IMG/VR virus record: IMGVR_UViG_3300017755_000125
Coordinates: 1 to 22,244 of that record
Direction: 5' to 3' (one strand)
Origin: a virus
Length of the DNA: 22,244 nt
The translations under genes were made by a program, and so were the position numbers. Positions 7,904 through 14,907 of this stretch are shown here, one piece after another; the first letter of the stretch is position 1; each line of letters opens with the position of its first letter. Under the pieces are notes generated by a model that was not told the DNA's origin, ran no database searches, and was given only the letters and a program-made list of their open reading frames with translations.

Positions 7904-8536
7904 TTAAATATTATAACTATTTTGTTTTATAAATGAAACAATGATATATCGTTTACCTGAATAAATAGGTCTAGCGCCATGCCTATGAGTTATTTGTCCA
8001 GGATGTATAGTACCTGTTCCAATCCGTTTAGGATTTGATAATAAATTATATTTAGGAAAGTATGTTCCACCACCTTCAAATTCATCGTTTAATTTGACAA
8101 CTAAACTTAAATGACTATGATCATGATGTAAAGATAAATGCGATTGAGCATCTGGTAGATATCTTGCAAGAAAATTTTCTGAATTTAATTTATCCCAATT
8201 CTTACCTTGTAATGTCCAAATATGAATTACCATTGGACGAATTATTTCGTTAATAACCTTATTGTAAATATCATTCATACCAATATCTTGCAATAACACA
8301 TCAGTAGTTGGATAATACTTATGTCTAGCATATGTCCAATTATTTAATTCTTCAGTCATTTCAATTATTTCATTACAAAACTTTTTTGTAAAAAGTGGAA
8401 ATTCATATACTTCATCGCCTAGGTGATCTATTATTAAATCCCATTCGCCATTTTGAATAATAGGATCTAGATATTTATTTTTCCATACAGACCAATCGGA
8501 AGTATCTAATATTTCATATTTGTTTTGTATATCCAT
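7904..8536 (-). CDS. 2-oxoglutarate/Fe(II)-dependent oxygenase (prolyl-hydroxylase-like)
   Basis: A 210-residue protein with the double-stranded beta-helix motif: the iron ligands H137-x-D139 in LSLHHDHSHLSL and H186 in THRHGARP, and the 2-oxoglutarate-binding Arg196 in YSGKRYIIVSF. EGGGTYFP (residues about 154-161) is typical of procollagen-lysine/proline hydroxylase relatives. Such enzymes hydroxylate protein side chains or nucleotides and are common in marine T4-type phages, where their targets are mostly unknown. It starts at an overlapping TAATG with the upstream gene and is the last gene of the UvdE operon, followed by a class-1 promoter. The fold is secure; the substrate is not. Confidence 0.88.
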   Translation of the reverse strand: MDIQNKYEILDTSDWSVWKNKYLDPIIQNGEWDLIIDHLGDEVYEFPLFTKKFCNEIIEMTEELNNWTYARHKYYPTTDVLLQDIGMNDIYNKVINEIIRPMVIHIWTLQGKNWDKLNSENFLARYLPDAQSHLSLHHDHSHLSLVVKLNDEFEGGGTYFPKYNLLSNPKRIGTGTIHPGQITHRHGARPIYSGKRYIIVSFIKQNSYNI

Positions 8537-9069
8537 TATCGAATCTTTTTCAATTGACGTTCTAAACGTTTTAATTGTGATTGACCCGACTTGATATCCT
8601 TTTTAAATCGAGCCTTCTTTACCTGACCTCTAACCATAGCCATTTGTTGTAATATAGACTGCTCTAAATTAGCTTTTTCGCCTTTAGATAATTTACGTTT
8701 AGATTGCTTAGGTTCTATTTTTGTAACAGGACGAGTACCTTTAAGTTTAGTTTGCTCAACACCTTTATGAAATACATTTCCATCCTTATCAACAAACTCT
8801 TTCATAAATTGCCAGCCACGCGGTCGTCCTTTAGATACATATCCTTTACGTATTTCAGGAGGTGGTACTGTTTTACATGTACAAAAAGAACATAACACAG
8901 ATGTTGTATTAGCTGTAACTCTTGTCCAACGATTACATCGTGTAGAGTCTTTTAAATGTTCCCATGCAAAATAAGATTCATCTGCAATACTATTTCTGCA
9001 GATCATTTCGTGTTGACCATCTCGTATACGAGATTTAAATTGATGTGTAACTTTTTTCTTTCTAGCCAT
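8536..9069 (-). CDS. Basic protein with putative zinc-binding cysteines
   Basis: A 177-residue lysine/arginine-rich protein. Cysteines are clustered as CRN (residue about 24), RCNRW (about 45) and CSFCTC (about 60-65), which could bind zinc. A middle block (KGRPRGWQFMKEFVDKDGNV) follows, and the C-terminal 50 residues form a basic coiled coil. I recall similar uncharacterised proteins in marine T4-type phages but know no function. Nucleic-acid binding is a reasonable guess from charge and cysteines. It sits between the four-helix membrane protein and the oxygenase, overlapping the latter by one base. Confidence 0.72.
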   Translation of the reverse strand: MARKKKVTHQFKSRIRDGQHEMICRNSIADESYFAWEHLKDSTRCNRWTRVTANTTSVLCSFCTCKTVPPPEIRKGYVSKGRPRGWQFMKEFVDKDGNVFHKGVEQTKLKGTRPVTKIEPKQSKRKLSKGEKANLEQSILQQMAMVRGQVKKARFKKDIKSGQSQLKRLERQLKKIR

Positions 9070-9085
9070 AATTATTATTTATTAT

Positions 9086-10198
9086 TTAAAACCAATATCC
9101 ACTACCGCGAGTACGAGTTGGTGGATCTTTCTTTTCTTTTTCGTTATATATATCTTTTTCTATATGTTCGATTGAACCGGTATCATAATGTAAACCATCA
9201 TTTCCATTCTGACCAATTACATCCATTCGTTTTTCATCATCGTCTGTAATTTCTAGATTTTCATCTTTCTCTAATTCTTCTTGCCAATGTTTCAATTCAT
9301 CAACATCATTAGGATCAAAATAATTGTTATCTTTAAGAGAATAATATTTACCCCATTCCGCTCCTTCTGGTAAACTTCCTTCTACTCTACGTTCTAATTC
9401 GCGATTACGATTTATAAAATAATCTTCATTTCTATTTTTAGGTTTTATTTGAGTAAATGCAAAATTTGCGGCTACCACCATAGATATAGCTAATGGATCA
9501 AATACAAAAATAATTAATAGTAAAAACCAATTAATGATTTTATCCATTTCTATGTCTAATAAATTCGATAAATATTTCAAAGGCCCTAATTCACGAGCAG
9601 TATCATTTCCTATCTGTTGTTCTAATATTTCTACATCTAATTTCGCAATAGAATCAGTTACTGCATTTAAATTAGTTTTAGCTTCTATTAATTGAGATTG
9701 CAATAATTTACGCTGGCGTGATGATGTTGTCGTAACCAATTGTCCAGATTCTTTATCTACATATTGTATCTTCGTTGGATTACTTAAAGCCTCCGTCCAC
9801 GTTATTACAGATTGTTTTAAATCATTTCGTTGTTCTTCGAATCGTGTACGTTTCTGATCTATAATAGCAACTTGTCTATCTAAATACTCCGATTCATTTG
9901 CAGTCTCTTGATATGCTCCAGATAAGTATCCATAAATACCACCTGATGTTATAACCATTAATATGAATACGGATATAGAAAGATATATTCGTAATACTTT
10001 ATTTATACTATTCCAATATTGATATAATAAAGATGCTACAACTAACTTTGCAAACTCTAAAGAACTAGCCATTATAATTACTTGTGTACTAGCTCCTGCA
10101 AACAATTTACTTAATCCATAAACTGAATAAAATGCTGCAGAGGCAGATACTGCTAAAGCAGATAATGCTATAACAATTGGAAGTAATTTACGTTTCAT
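9086..10198 (-). CDS. Multi-pass membrane protein with periplasmic or cytoplasmic coiled coil
   Basis: A 370-residue protein with three N-terminal membrane helices (residues about 6-27, 38-60 and 70-92), a charged coiled-coil segment (about 100-205: SEYLDRQVAIIDQKRTRFEE and SQLIEAKTNLNAVTDSIAK), a fourth hydrophobic segment (about 216-250, INWFLLLIIFVFDPLAISMV) and a hydrophilic acidic tail ending TRTRGSGYWF. SSLEFAKLVVASLLYQYW in helix 2 is recognisable from uncharacterised T4-type phage proteins. Function is unknown; a role in membrane remodelling, lysis timing or superinfection exclusion is possible but not shown. It begins two bases after the stop of the small upstream gene. Confidence 0.75.
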   Translation of the reverse strand: MKRKLLPIVIALSALAVSASAAFYSVYGLSKLFAGASTQVIIMASSLEFAKLVVASLLYQYWNSINKVLRIYLSISVFILMVITSGGIYGYLSGAYQETANESEYLDRQVAIIDQKRTRFEEQRNDLKQSVITWTEALSNPTKIQYVDKESGQLVTTTSSRQRKLLQSQLIEAKTNLNAVTDSIAKLDVEILEQQIGNDTARELGPLKYLSNLLDIEMDKIINWFLLLIIFVFDPLAISMVVAANFAFTQIKPKNRNEDYFINRNRELERRVEGSLPEGAEWGKYYSLKDNNYFDPNDVDELKHWQEELEKDENLEITDDDEKRMDVIGQNGNDGLHYDTGSIEHIEKDIYNEKEKKDPPTRTRGSGYWF

Positions 10199-10200
10199 AT

Positions 10201-10374
10201 TTAACTTGCGGTCACGCGGTCTGTCACAAACTGTAATTTTTGACGGATATTTCTAAAACGATTTTGTGCTTCTACTGGATCTATTTTTAATCCACGCTCA
10301 ATGCTTTGTTGCATGATCATGATCATGTTATCTGCTTCATCTAATCGTCTTAATACATTTTCTCTGTCTTTCAT
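10201..10374 (-). CDS. Small helical protein, unknown
   Basis: A 57-residue frame from ATG 10374-10372 to TAA 10203-10201. It starts MKDRENVLRRLDEADNMIMI and continues with a charged helix (VEAQNRFRNIRQKLQFV). It overlaps the UvdE stop by four bases (ATGA) and ends two bases before the next start, so it fits an operon perfectly; this is the main evidence that it is real. A short repeat ATGATCATGATCATG inside the gene encodes Met-Ile-Met-Ile-Met. No family is recognised; it is probably a coiled-coil adaptor or inhibitor-sized protein. Confidence 0.68.
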   Translation of the reverse strand: MKDRENVLRRLDEADNMIMIMQQSIERGLKIDPVEAQNRFRNIRQKLQFVTDRVTAS

Positions 10375-11417
10375 AGTAAAACCTTTTTATTATATTGATA
10401 AATATCGCGATATCGTAAAACTGCCAATTCTTTGGCTTTAGCTTCTACTACAATATCTAAATCCATATCATAAGTACGTATCTCATCTTTGATATAATTG
10501 GAATGAGCTTGCATACGTATCTTATCTATGTCATGTTTCATTTTAGCAAACGTTGGCCATTCATGCACTTCATTCAATGGAATATTCTGCTTAGCCATTT
10601 TAGCTTCGAACTTACGTTGGAACTCATGTCTACGACATTCGCTATAATGAGTGCATTGTCTAACATCATCTGGCCATGTACTGGCAGCCATCTGTAACGC
10701 TTCATATTCACTGAGGCCGGCCGGATGGAACATATGATGATGATAATCGAATGTAATAGGTATGCCAGTCTCGCGATGGAATAAGTCATACAATTGACGC
10801 ACACTATACATGGAAGGCTTATCATCATTCTCAACAACTAAACGAGCTCTACATGCTTCAGATAATCGATAATAGTTTTTGATCCATCTGGTTGCAGTAG
10901 TCTCATGGTCGCCATAAGCACCGCCAATATGAATATTAATCTTGTTCTCATGAGATGGCGCATAGCCCATAAGGTCCCATAGCTCGGAATGTCGTTCGAG
11001 ACCGATAATAGTCTTATCAACAACATGCTCATGCGGGGAGCCTAACACATGAAATGGTCCTGGATGAGTAGTTAGTCGATGACCATGCTCACGAGCATAG
11101 TTACCACATTCTAATAACTTAGCTGCTAACTCATCATACTGAGGAAGCTCATGTAATTCGAATTGATCATGCCATGGCACTAATTCAGAACCTACACGAA
11201 ATAATTTGATGTTATGGTCTTCGTTCCATTTCAGATAATGTAACAAGTCAGTAGCGTTTAGTAATGCACGTTCGCCTAACAATGACAAGTCGCGCGTCGA
11301 ATACCAGCTAGCCTTTCTAGCCGTACGAGAAGTTGTAACTCTACCACCTAACTTTTTTGGCCTCTCGGTTAACGTCATGTTAACGCAGGCATAACCTAGT
11401 CTTACGTTTTCATTCAT
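10371..11417 (-). CDS. uvdE: UV-damage endonuclease, UvdE family
   Basis: A 348-residue TIM-barrel protein. The N-terminus VRLGYACVNMTL is the UvdE signature, followed by FRVGSELVPWHD (about 74-85), THPGPFHVLGSP (about 116-127), NIHIGGAYGD (about 160-169), VVENDD (about 193-198) and TFDYHHHMFHP (about 222-232), which supply the metal-binding Glu, Asp and His residues. UvdE nicks DNA 5' of UV photoproducts and starts an alternative excision repair; the ligase encoded just upstream could finish the repair. The base composition is visibly richer in G and C than the neighbours, suggesting acquisition from a cellular donor. The class-1 -7 box (11422-11429) lies only five bases before the ATG, so the mRNA may be leaderless or nearly so. 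Confidence 0.92.
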   Translation of the reverse strand: MNENVRLGYACVNMTLTERPKKLGGRVTTSRTARKASWYSTRDLSLLGERALLNATDLLHYLKWNEDHNIKLFRVGSELVPWHDQFELHELPQYDELAAKLLECGNYAREHGHRLTTHPGPFHVLGSPHEHVVDKTIIGLERHSELWDLMGYAPSHENKINIHIGGAYGDHETTATRWIKNYYRLSEACRARLVVENDDKPSMYSVRQLYDLFHRETGIPITFDYHHHMFHPAGLSEYEALQMAASTWPDDVRQCTHYSECRRHEFQRKFEAKMAKQNIPLNEVHEWPTFAKMKHDIDKIRMQAHSNYIKDEIRTYDMDLDIVVEAKAKELAVLRYRDIYQYNKKVLL

Positions 11418-11421
11418 ATTT

Positions 11422-11453
11422 TAAATATAAGAAAAATTTTACAAATAAACAAA
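11422..11453 (-). promoter_or_regulatory. Class-1 promoter of uvdE
   Basis: On the minus strand TTTG (11453-11450), 20 bases, TATATTTA (11429-11422). The -7 box ends five bases before ATG 11417, so transcription probably starts at or next to the start codon. Confidence 0.6.
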
Positions 11454-11460
11454 TAATTGA

Positions 11461-12756
11461 TTAGCAATTTCTTCCATTTTCAAAGACATGCTTAACGGTC
11501 GGGAACCGTAATGAAAGGCCTCCTTGCTGATTCTTAGTCTCTTCAAAGTATTGAACGGTAATTGTTTTACCAATTAACTCGCTAGGATTCTTTTGGTAAC
11601 GAATTCGTTGTTCTTGGTTCCATCCAGAACCAACTGCTACTTTATAACCTTTATGCTCAATCCATACCTGAGCTAACATTGGCATTACAACTTCTTTACC
11701 TTCTCGGATAACACGGTGGTCTTCAAAATCTAAATCTATAACTTGATATTCTGCATCATGAAACTTTTTAACTTTCAATAAGTTTTGAGTTCTCTTACCT
11801 TCATAACCAACATTCTTTCTTACCATAAGACCTTCATGTCCTAACTCTTCTGCTTCTGCACTTAATTTAGCAAAATGATCATCATCATTAACTACTACCT
11901 GATTTAATACACTTAAATATATAGAATTTTCTATATATGATGCAATCTTAGCAAATCTACCTAACCTACCAGTTAACGGCATTTCACTCATCTTATCATC
12001 AAATTCTGATAAGGTTAAATAATCAAACATCACATATCGAGGATTGTCAATAGTATGATTCTTTCTTTTGATTTGTTTCATGATACCCGGAAAATCTTCA
12101 TTACCATCTTTGTCCATTAAACAAATTTCTCCATCAAATACAACACCACGAAGTCCTATTTGTTTAACGGCCTCTCGTACCACATCCAATGTTTCAAACT
12201 CATTACCTTGACGTGAATAGCATTTTACGTTACCTTGTATATCGACAATTGTAATACATCGTACACCATCTAACTTACGAGATGCTAACCATACATCGTT
12301 CCAATCAGCTCGTTTAGGATCAAACTTATTAGCTAAGGCAACATCAAAGGTTGGAATCAATCCAGGAATGACTTTGTTAATAACTGATGCAGAAGCACGA
12401 AGTTCCAAATTACGATCAATAATTGAAAAAATTAGATCTTCAAATTGCCCATCTTGTTCTTTAATAAACCCATTTACTAATCCAATTGCATCATGACCGG
12501 TATAATACCTACTATTCAAATCATCTAATATACAGAACAGATCAGCAAAGACTGGAAGTTCATATAAATCAGATCTTTTCTTGCAAGTTGCAGAAGTAAC
12601 ATAGTACTTCTTATAGGGGTCATAGGCGTATTTTAAGGCCCGTTTAATGAACTCATCGTTCTTAATAGTACCAATAATAACCTTTTTCTCATTAAGAGAA
12701 GAAGTAGCCTTCATTTGGTTAACAAAATCTAATAATCGTTTTAAATCTTTATTCAT
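11461..12756 (-). CDS. 30: ATP-dependent DNA ligase, T4 gp30-like
   Basis: A 431-residue ligase. Nucleotidyltransferase motifs are in order: motif I KLDGVR at 161-166, with Lys161 as the AMP-accepting lysine; SRQGNEF at 181-187; FDGE at 207-210; EGLMVRK at 308-314; and LLKVKK at 326-331, followed by an OB-fold. The N-terminal domain matches T4 gp30 in pattern, including RNLELRASASVINKVIPGLI (about 115-134). It seals nicks in replication and repair and pairs naturally with UvdE downstream. The protein is about 55 residues shorter than T4 gp30. It follows the small gene at 12760-13056 with a three-base gap and shares its class-1 promoter. All catalytic motifs look intact. Confidence 0.93.
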   Translation of the reverse strand: MNKDLKRLLDFVNQMKATSSLNEKKVIIGTIKNDEFIKRALKYAYDPYKKYYVTSATCKKRSDLYELPVFADLFCILDDLNSRYYTGHDAIGLVNGFIKEQDGQFEDLIFSIIDRNLELRASASVINKVIPGLIPTFDVALANKFDPKRADWNDVWLASRKLDGVRCITIVDIQGNVKCYSRQGNEFETLDVVREAVKQIGLRGVVFDGEICLMDKDGNEDFPGIMKQIKRKNHTIDNPRYVMFDYLTLSEFDDKMSEMPLTGRLGRFAKIASYIENSIYLSVLNQVVVNDDDHFAKLSAEAEELGHEGLMVRKNVGYEGKRTQNLLKVKKFHDAEYQVIDLDFEDHRVIREGKEVVMPMLAQVWIEHKGYKVAVGSGWNQEQRIRYQKNPSELIGKTITVQYFEETKNQQGGLSLRFPTVKHVFENGRNC

Positions 12757-12759
12757 ATC

Positions 12760-13056
12760 TTAGTATTTATCTATAATTCTATAACTCACTTTTCTACCAC
12801 AATCTTCATCCCAATCATCCATCCAAAGTTCCATTTTAAGAAATCTTTCTTGAAGTACTTCATGAATTTGTTCTAATTGCTCTTCGGTTAACATTCTCCA
12901 ATAACCAAATCTTAATTCTACAAATGAAACTACATTTTCATACTTTTCATTATTAAAGGTATCCAATTCTTTTGTAACATTATCGGCGCAAATTTCTACT
13001 TCGCATTCCGCAATCTCTTGAATCTTTAATAATCGGTTTAAATTTAATCTTTCCAT
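12760..13056 (-). CDS. Small acidic protein upstream of ligase, unknown
   Basis: A 98-residue acidic protein (MERLNLNRLLKIQEIAECEV at the start; LWMDDWDEDCGRKVSYRIID near the end) with no recognised domain. It is the first gene after a class-1 cassette promoter (13086-13117) and is immediately followed by DNA ligase, so both are probably expressed early. Its start codon belongs to the conserved cassette end (ATAGAGATATG), which is shared with the genes starting at 19921 and 22020. Aromatic and acidic content could suit a protein-protein adaptor, but no function can be inferred. Confidence 0.72.
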   Translation of the reverse strand: MERLNLNRLLKIQEIAECEVEICADNVTKELDTFNNEKYENVVSFVELRFGYWRMLTEEQLEQIHEVLQERFLKMELWMDDWDEDCGRKVSYRIIDKY

Positions 13057-13085
13057 ATCTCTATTTTAATTAATTATCTACTATA

Positions 13086-13117
13086 TAAAAATAAGAAATA
13101 TATCTCACGCTACCAAA
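13086..13117 (-). promoter_or_regulatory. Class-1 cassette promoter of the ligase operon
   Basis: On the minus strand TTTG (13117-13114), 20 bases, TATTTTTA (13093-13086). The surrounding sequence, from an AAAAAAAGCTG box to the start codon at 13056, is nearly the same as the copies at 19196-19227 and 19951-19982. Confidence 0.68.
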
Positions 13118-13136
13118 TCTTTTGGCAGCTTTTTTT
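13109..13136 (+). terminator. Possible plus-strand intrinsic terminator inside a promoter cassette
   Basis: On the plus strand GCTACCAAA (13109-13117), loop TCT, then TTTGGCAGC (13121-13129) form a 9-base stem with one G-T pair, followed by seven T. The arms overlap the minus-strand -33 box. It would stop transcription coming from the left on the plus strand, or be an accident of the cassette; other copies have a much weaker stem. Confidence 0.45.
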
Positions 13137-13270
13137 GAAAAAAGTTTCTTAATATAGACTTAATATTAATTTAAACTGATTATATAATATATTTGTTATA
13201 TTATAGTATATGAAAAGAAAAGTAGAAATATCGAAATTGTTATATGTAACTGTCATGGTAACAGTTTACA

Positions 13271-13462
13271 TTATGGCTCAACTATAGTCACGTCTTCTAT
13301 AATTTCGCAACAATAAAATAAACCATCCTTACGTAGAATTACATCTACTCCGAGCCAAGCGCGCATTACATCGACATTGAACTCAGGTTTCAATTGATGT
13401 TGTTTGAAAACACGTTTAACTAAAAACTTTTGATTGTTATGATCTATAAATTGATAATTCAT
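13271..13462 (-). CDS. Small unknown protein downstream of hsp20
   Basis: A 63-residue protein (MNYQFIDHNNQKFLVKRVFK at the start). The ATG at 13462 is preferred over an in-frame GTG one codon upstream. The composition suggests a small beta-rich fold (FLVKRVF, VDVILRKDGLFYCCEIIEDV). It follows hsp20 with a 19-base gap, probably on the same transcript. The sequence around its start codon is repeated in inverted orientation upstream of hsp20 at 13942-13968. No family is recognised. Confidence 0.6.
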   Translation of the reverse strand: MNYQFIDHNNQKFLVKRVFKQHQLKPEFNVDVMRAWLGVDVILRKDGLFYCCEIIEDVTIVEP

Positions 13463-13477
13463 CACTGCGGGGTTGTA
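13451..13477. repeat. Inverted repeat flanking hsp20, left arm
   Basis: The arm TGATAATTCATCACTGCGGG plus GTTGT pairs with the right arm at 13942-13968 with one or two small indels. It covers the start codon of the gene at 13462. Confidence 0.65.
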
Positions 13478-13481
13478 ATGT

Positions 13482-13904
13482 TTACTTGATTATAACTGGT
13501 TTAGGTGTTGCCTCTTTTGTAAATGGAATAAAGATAGACAACAAACCTTTATCCATTGTTGCTGAAATTTTTGTGATATCACATTTAGGCGAAATCTTCC
13601 AACCAAAGTTAAAAGCTCTTCTAGCAATGCCTCTGTGAATATAGTCAAACTCTTTAGGCGAATCGTATTGACCTTTGTCATAAATAACTTTCAACGTATT
13701 GTCTGCAGTTTCAATTTTGATATCGTTTTTATCGATACCAACGGCTGCAATTTCAATTATTAATCCTGCATCTGTTGTAGCAACGTCAACTGGATAGTCT
13801 GGCTTAGAATCCACATGTGATTGAAAGTCTGAATCTACAGCAAAAAAGTTTCTGAATAATAAATCGGTTGGAAATAACCGATTGTCTAAAAATAGGTTTC
13901 CCAT
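13482..13904 (-). CDS. hsp20: Small heat-shock protein, Hsp20 family
   Basis: A 140-residue protein with an alpha-crystallin domain over residues about 37-125: YPVDVATTDAGLIIEIAAVG (about 37-56), ANDTL-type core replaced by TADNTLKVIYDKG (about 66-78), and GLLSIFIPF (about 119-127), followed by a short tail. Hsp20 proteins hold unfolding proteins in solution, and homologues are common in T4-type phages of marine hosts, where they are thought to aid virion assembly. AAGGAG lies seven bases before the ATG, a strong ribosome-binding site. A class-2 (late-type) motif at 13965-13980 would give a leader of about 55 bases that includes one arm of the inverted repeat. Confidence 0.92.
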   Translation of the reverse strand: MGNLFLDNRLFPTDLLFRNFFAVDSDFQSHVDSKPDYPVDVATTDAGLIIEIAAVGIDKNDIKIETADNTLKVIYDKGQYDSPKEFDYIHRGIARRAFNFGWKISPKCDITKISATMDKGLLSIFIPFTKEATPKPVIIK

Positions 13905-13941
13905 AATAAATCTCCTTAGATGATTAAATGTTAATAATTAT

Positions 13942-13968
13942 ACAACCCGCAGTGATGTTAATTATCAT
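13942..13968. repeat. Inverted repeat flanking hsp20, right arm
   Basis: ACAACCCGCAGTGATG followed by TTAATTATCA is the inverted copy of 13451-13477. It lies in the leader of hsp20, between its class-2 promoter and its start codon. Confidence 0.65.
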
Positions 13969-13980
13969 ATATAAATATAC
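13965..13980 (-). promoter_or_regulatory. Class-2 (late-type) promoter of hsp20
   Basis: The minus strand contains GTATATTTATATATG between the upstream gene stop and the hsp20 leader. The site is 60 bases from the ATG, further than other class-2 sites, and the expected leader contains the right arm of the inverted repeat. Confidence 0.5.
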
Positions 13981-14388
13981 TTAATTTAAAGAAAGTGGAC
14001 TAGTATGACTGATAACTTTATACGCTCTAAAATATCGATACATATCATAACATGATTTTTTCTTGTCAATTGGTGTTATAAGTAATCCATCTGTTATTAA
14101 TTTTAATGCAAAATTTCGTATTGTTTTAAGACTATCTGAATTTAATTGTATTTCGTTATCTAAAGTAGTAACACATAATCTATGAGTTCCAGATACAAAA
14201 TCTTGCGATGATATAATCGGTAGTTCTGTTTCTTTAATATCATCTGGAAGTTTTGATATTTGTTTTAAAATAGCAGCCTCTATACCAAATTCTAATGCAT
14301 CCGAGAGAAATTCAATTTTCTCTCGTGCATTAAATGTTATGAATATATCAAACACATCTTCTTCTATTTTTAATTCACCTAACATCAT
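13981..14388 (-). CDS. Unknown 135-residue protein
   Basis: A protein of 135 residues (MMLGELKIEEDVFDIFITFN at the start), mixed alpha/beta, with LKTIRNFALKLITDGLLITP near residue 90 resembling a helical bundle. I recognise no domain. It overlaps the preceding gene by four bases and ends just before the class-2 promoter of hsp20. A second ATG directly follows the first, so the true start may be one codon later. The operon position behind a class-2 promoter (14602-14618) suggests late expression. Confidence 0.68.
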   Translation of the reverse strand: MMLGELKIEEDVFDIFITFNAREKIEFLSDALEFGIEAAILKQISKLPDDIKETELPIISSQDFVSGTHRLCVTTLDNEIQLNSDSLKTIRNFALKLITDGLLITPIDKKKSCYDMYRYFRAYKVISHTSPLSLN

Positions 14389-14594
14389 TGATTTCCAAAT
14401 AATAATCCTTTCTTAGAATTTGAATCTGATTCCTCCATTAAATCAATTTGATAAATTTTATCAAACTGATCCGCAGATAAACGTTTGATGCCCATAAAAT
14501 AAGCACGCGCTTCTGCACGCGAAGGTAATGCTATAGACATGACATAAGATCTATTTTCATTTGAATATCGTGTATATAATGCCCATTTACTCAT
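14385..14594 (-). CDS. Unknown 69-residue protein
   Basis: A small protein of 69 residues (MSKWALYTRYSNENRSYVMS at the start) with a C-terminal stretch of acidic and serine residues (EESDSNSKKGLLFGNQ). The segment SRAEARAYFMGIKRLSADQF resembles a short helix-turn region, but no family is recognised. It starts after a class-2 promoter (14602-14618) with AGAGG as ribosome-binding site and is translationally coupled (ATGA) to the following gene. Confidence 0.68.
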   Translation of the reverse strand: MSKWALYTRYSNENRSYVMSIALPSRAEARAYFMGIKRLSADQFDKIYQIDLMEESDSNSKKGLLFGNQ

Positions 14595-14601
14595 ATCTAC
14601 C

Positions 14602-14618
14602 TCTTTTAAATAAATATC
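14602..14618 (-). promoter_or_regulatory. Class-2 (late-type) promoter
   Basis: The minus strand reads GATATTTATTTAAAAGA, just before the ribosome-binding site and ATG of the gene at 14594. It matches the other class-2 sites base for base in the core. Confidence 0.58.
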
Positions 14619-14623
14619 AAATT

Positions 14624-14893
14624 TTATCTGTTCATCAATCCTAAACGATATTTTGATTCTACCGTTCGTTTAGCTTCTTGTAACGTTGCCATCATAGCAT
14701 CTAGTTCTTGATAAGTTACTTTAAACGATTTTCCTCCAATTTCTAATTCACCTACTATAGGCTTCTCTGGAACTTTTGCAAATAAATCTGCAGAAATTTT
14801 ATCATTTACATTAAAATCAATTGTATTATACAATTTTCCCATTCTTTTAGCGCGTTTTTTATCGTACGCAAATGCATTGTTTACTCTTCCCAT
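14624..14893 (-). CDS. Unknown 89-residue protein
   Basis: An 89-residue protein with a basic N-terminus (VNNAFAYDKKRAKRMGKLYN) and a C-terminal helix (TYQELDAMMATLQEAKRTVE). A central beta-like stretch reads GELEIGGKSFKVTY. No known domain. It follows the methyltransferase gene with a 14-base gap. The gap overlaps a T4-like TATAAATA on this strand (14909-14916), but that sequence is largely the end of the methyltransferase coding region, so I do not call it a promoter. Confidence 0.66.
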   Translation of the reverse strand: MGRVNNAFAYDKKRAKRMGKLYNTIDFNVNDKISADLFAKVPEKPIVGELEIGGKSFKVTYQELDAMMATLQEAKRTVESKYRLGLMNR

Positions 14894-14907
14894 AATATGG
14901 TTTTTAT

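Noticed and set aside
10310-10330. ATGATCATG tandem repeat and GATC clustering
   Set aside because: It is short, lies inside a small coding gene as Met-Ile codons, and shows no further copies.
10574-11032. Two minus-strand frames of 64-87 codons
   Set aside because: They lie in another frame of uvdE, whose protein motifs are clear; they are shadows of a gene of higher GC content.
13243-13270. Hairpin GTAACTGT/ACAGTTTAC after the gene ending at 13271
   Set aside because: The stem is short with a bulge and is not followed by a clear U-tract on the minus strand, so I do not call it a terminator.
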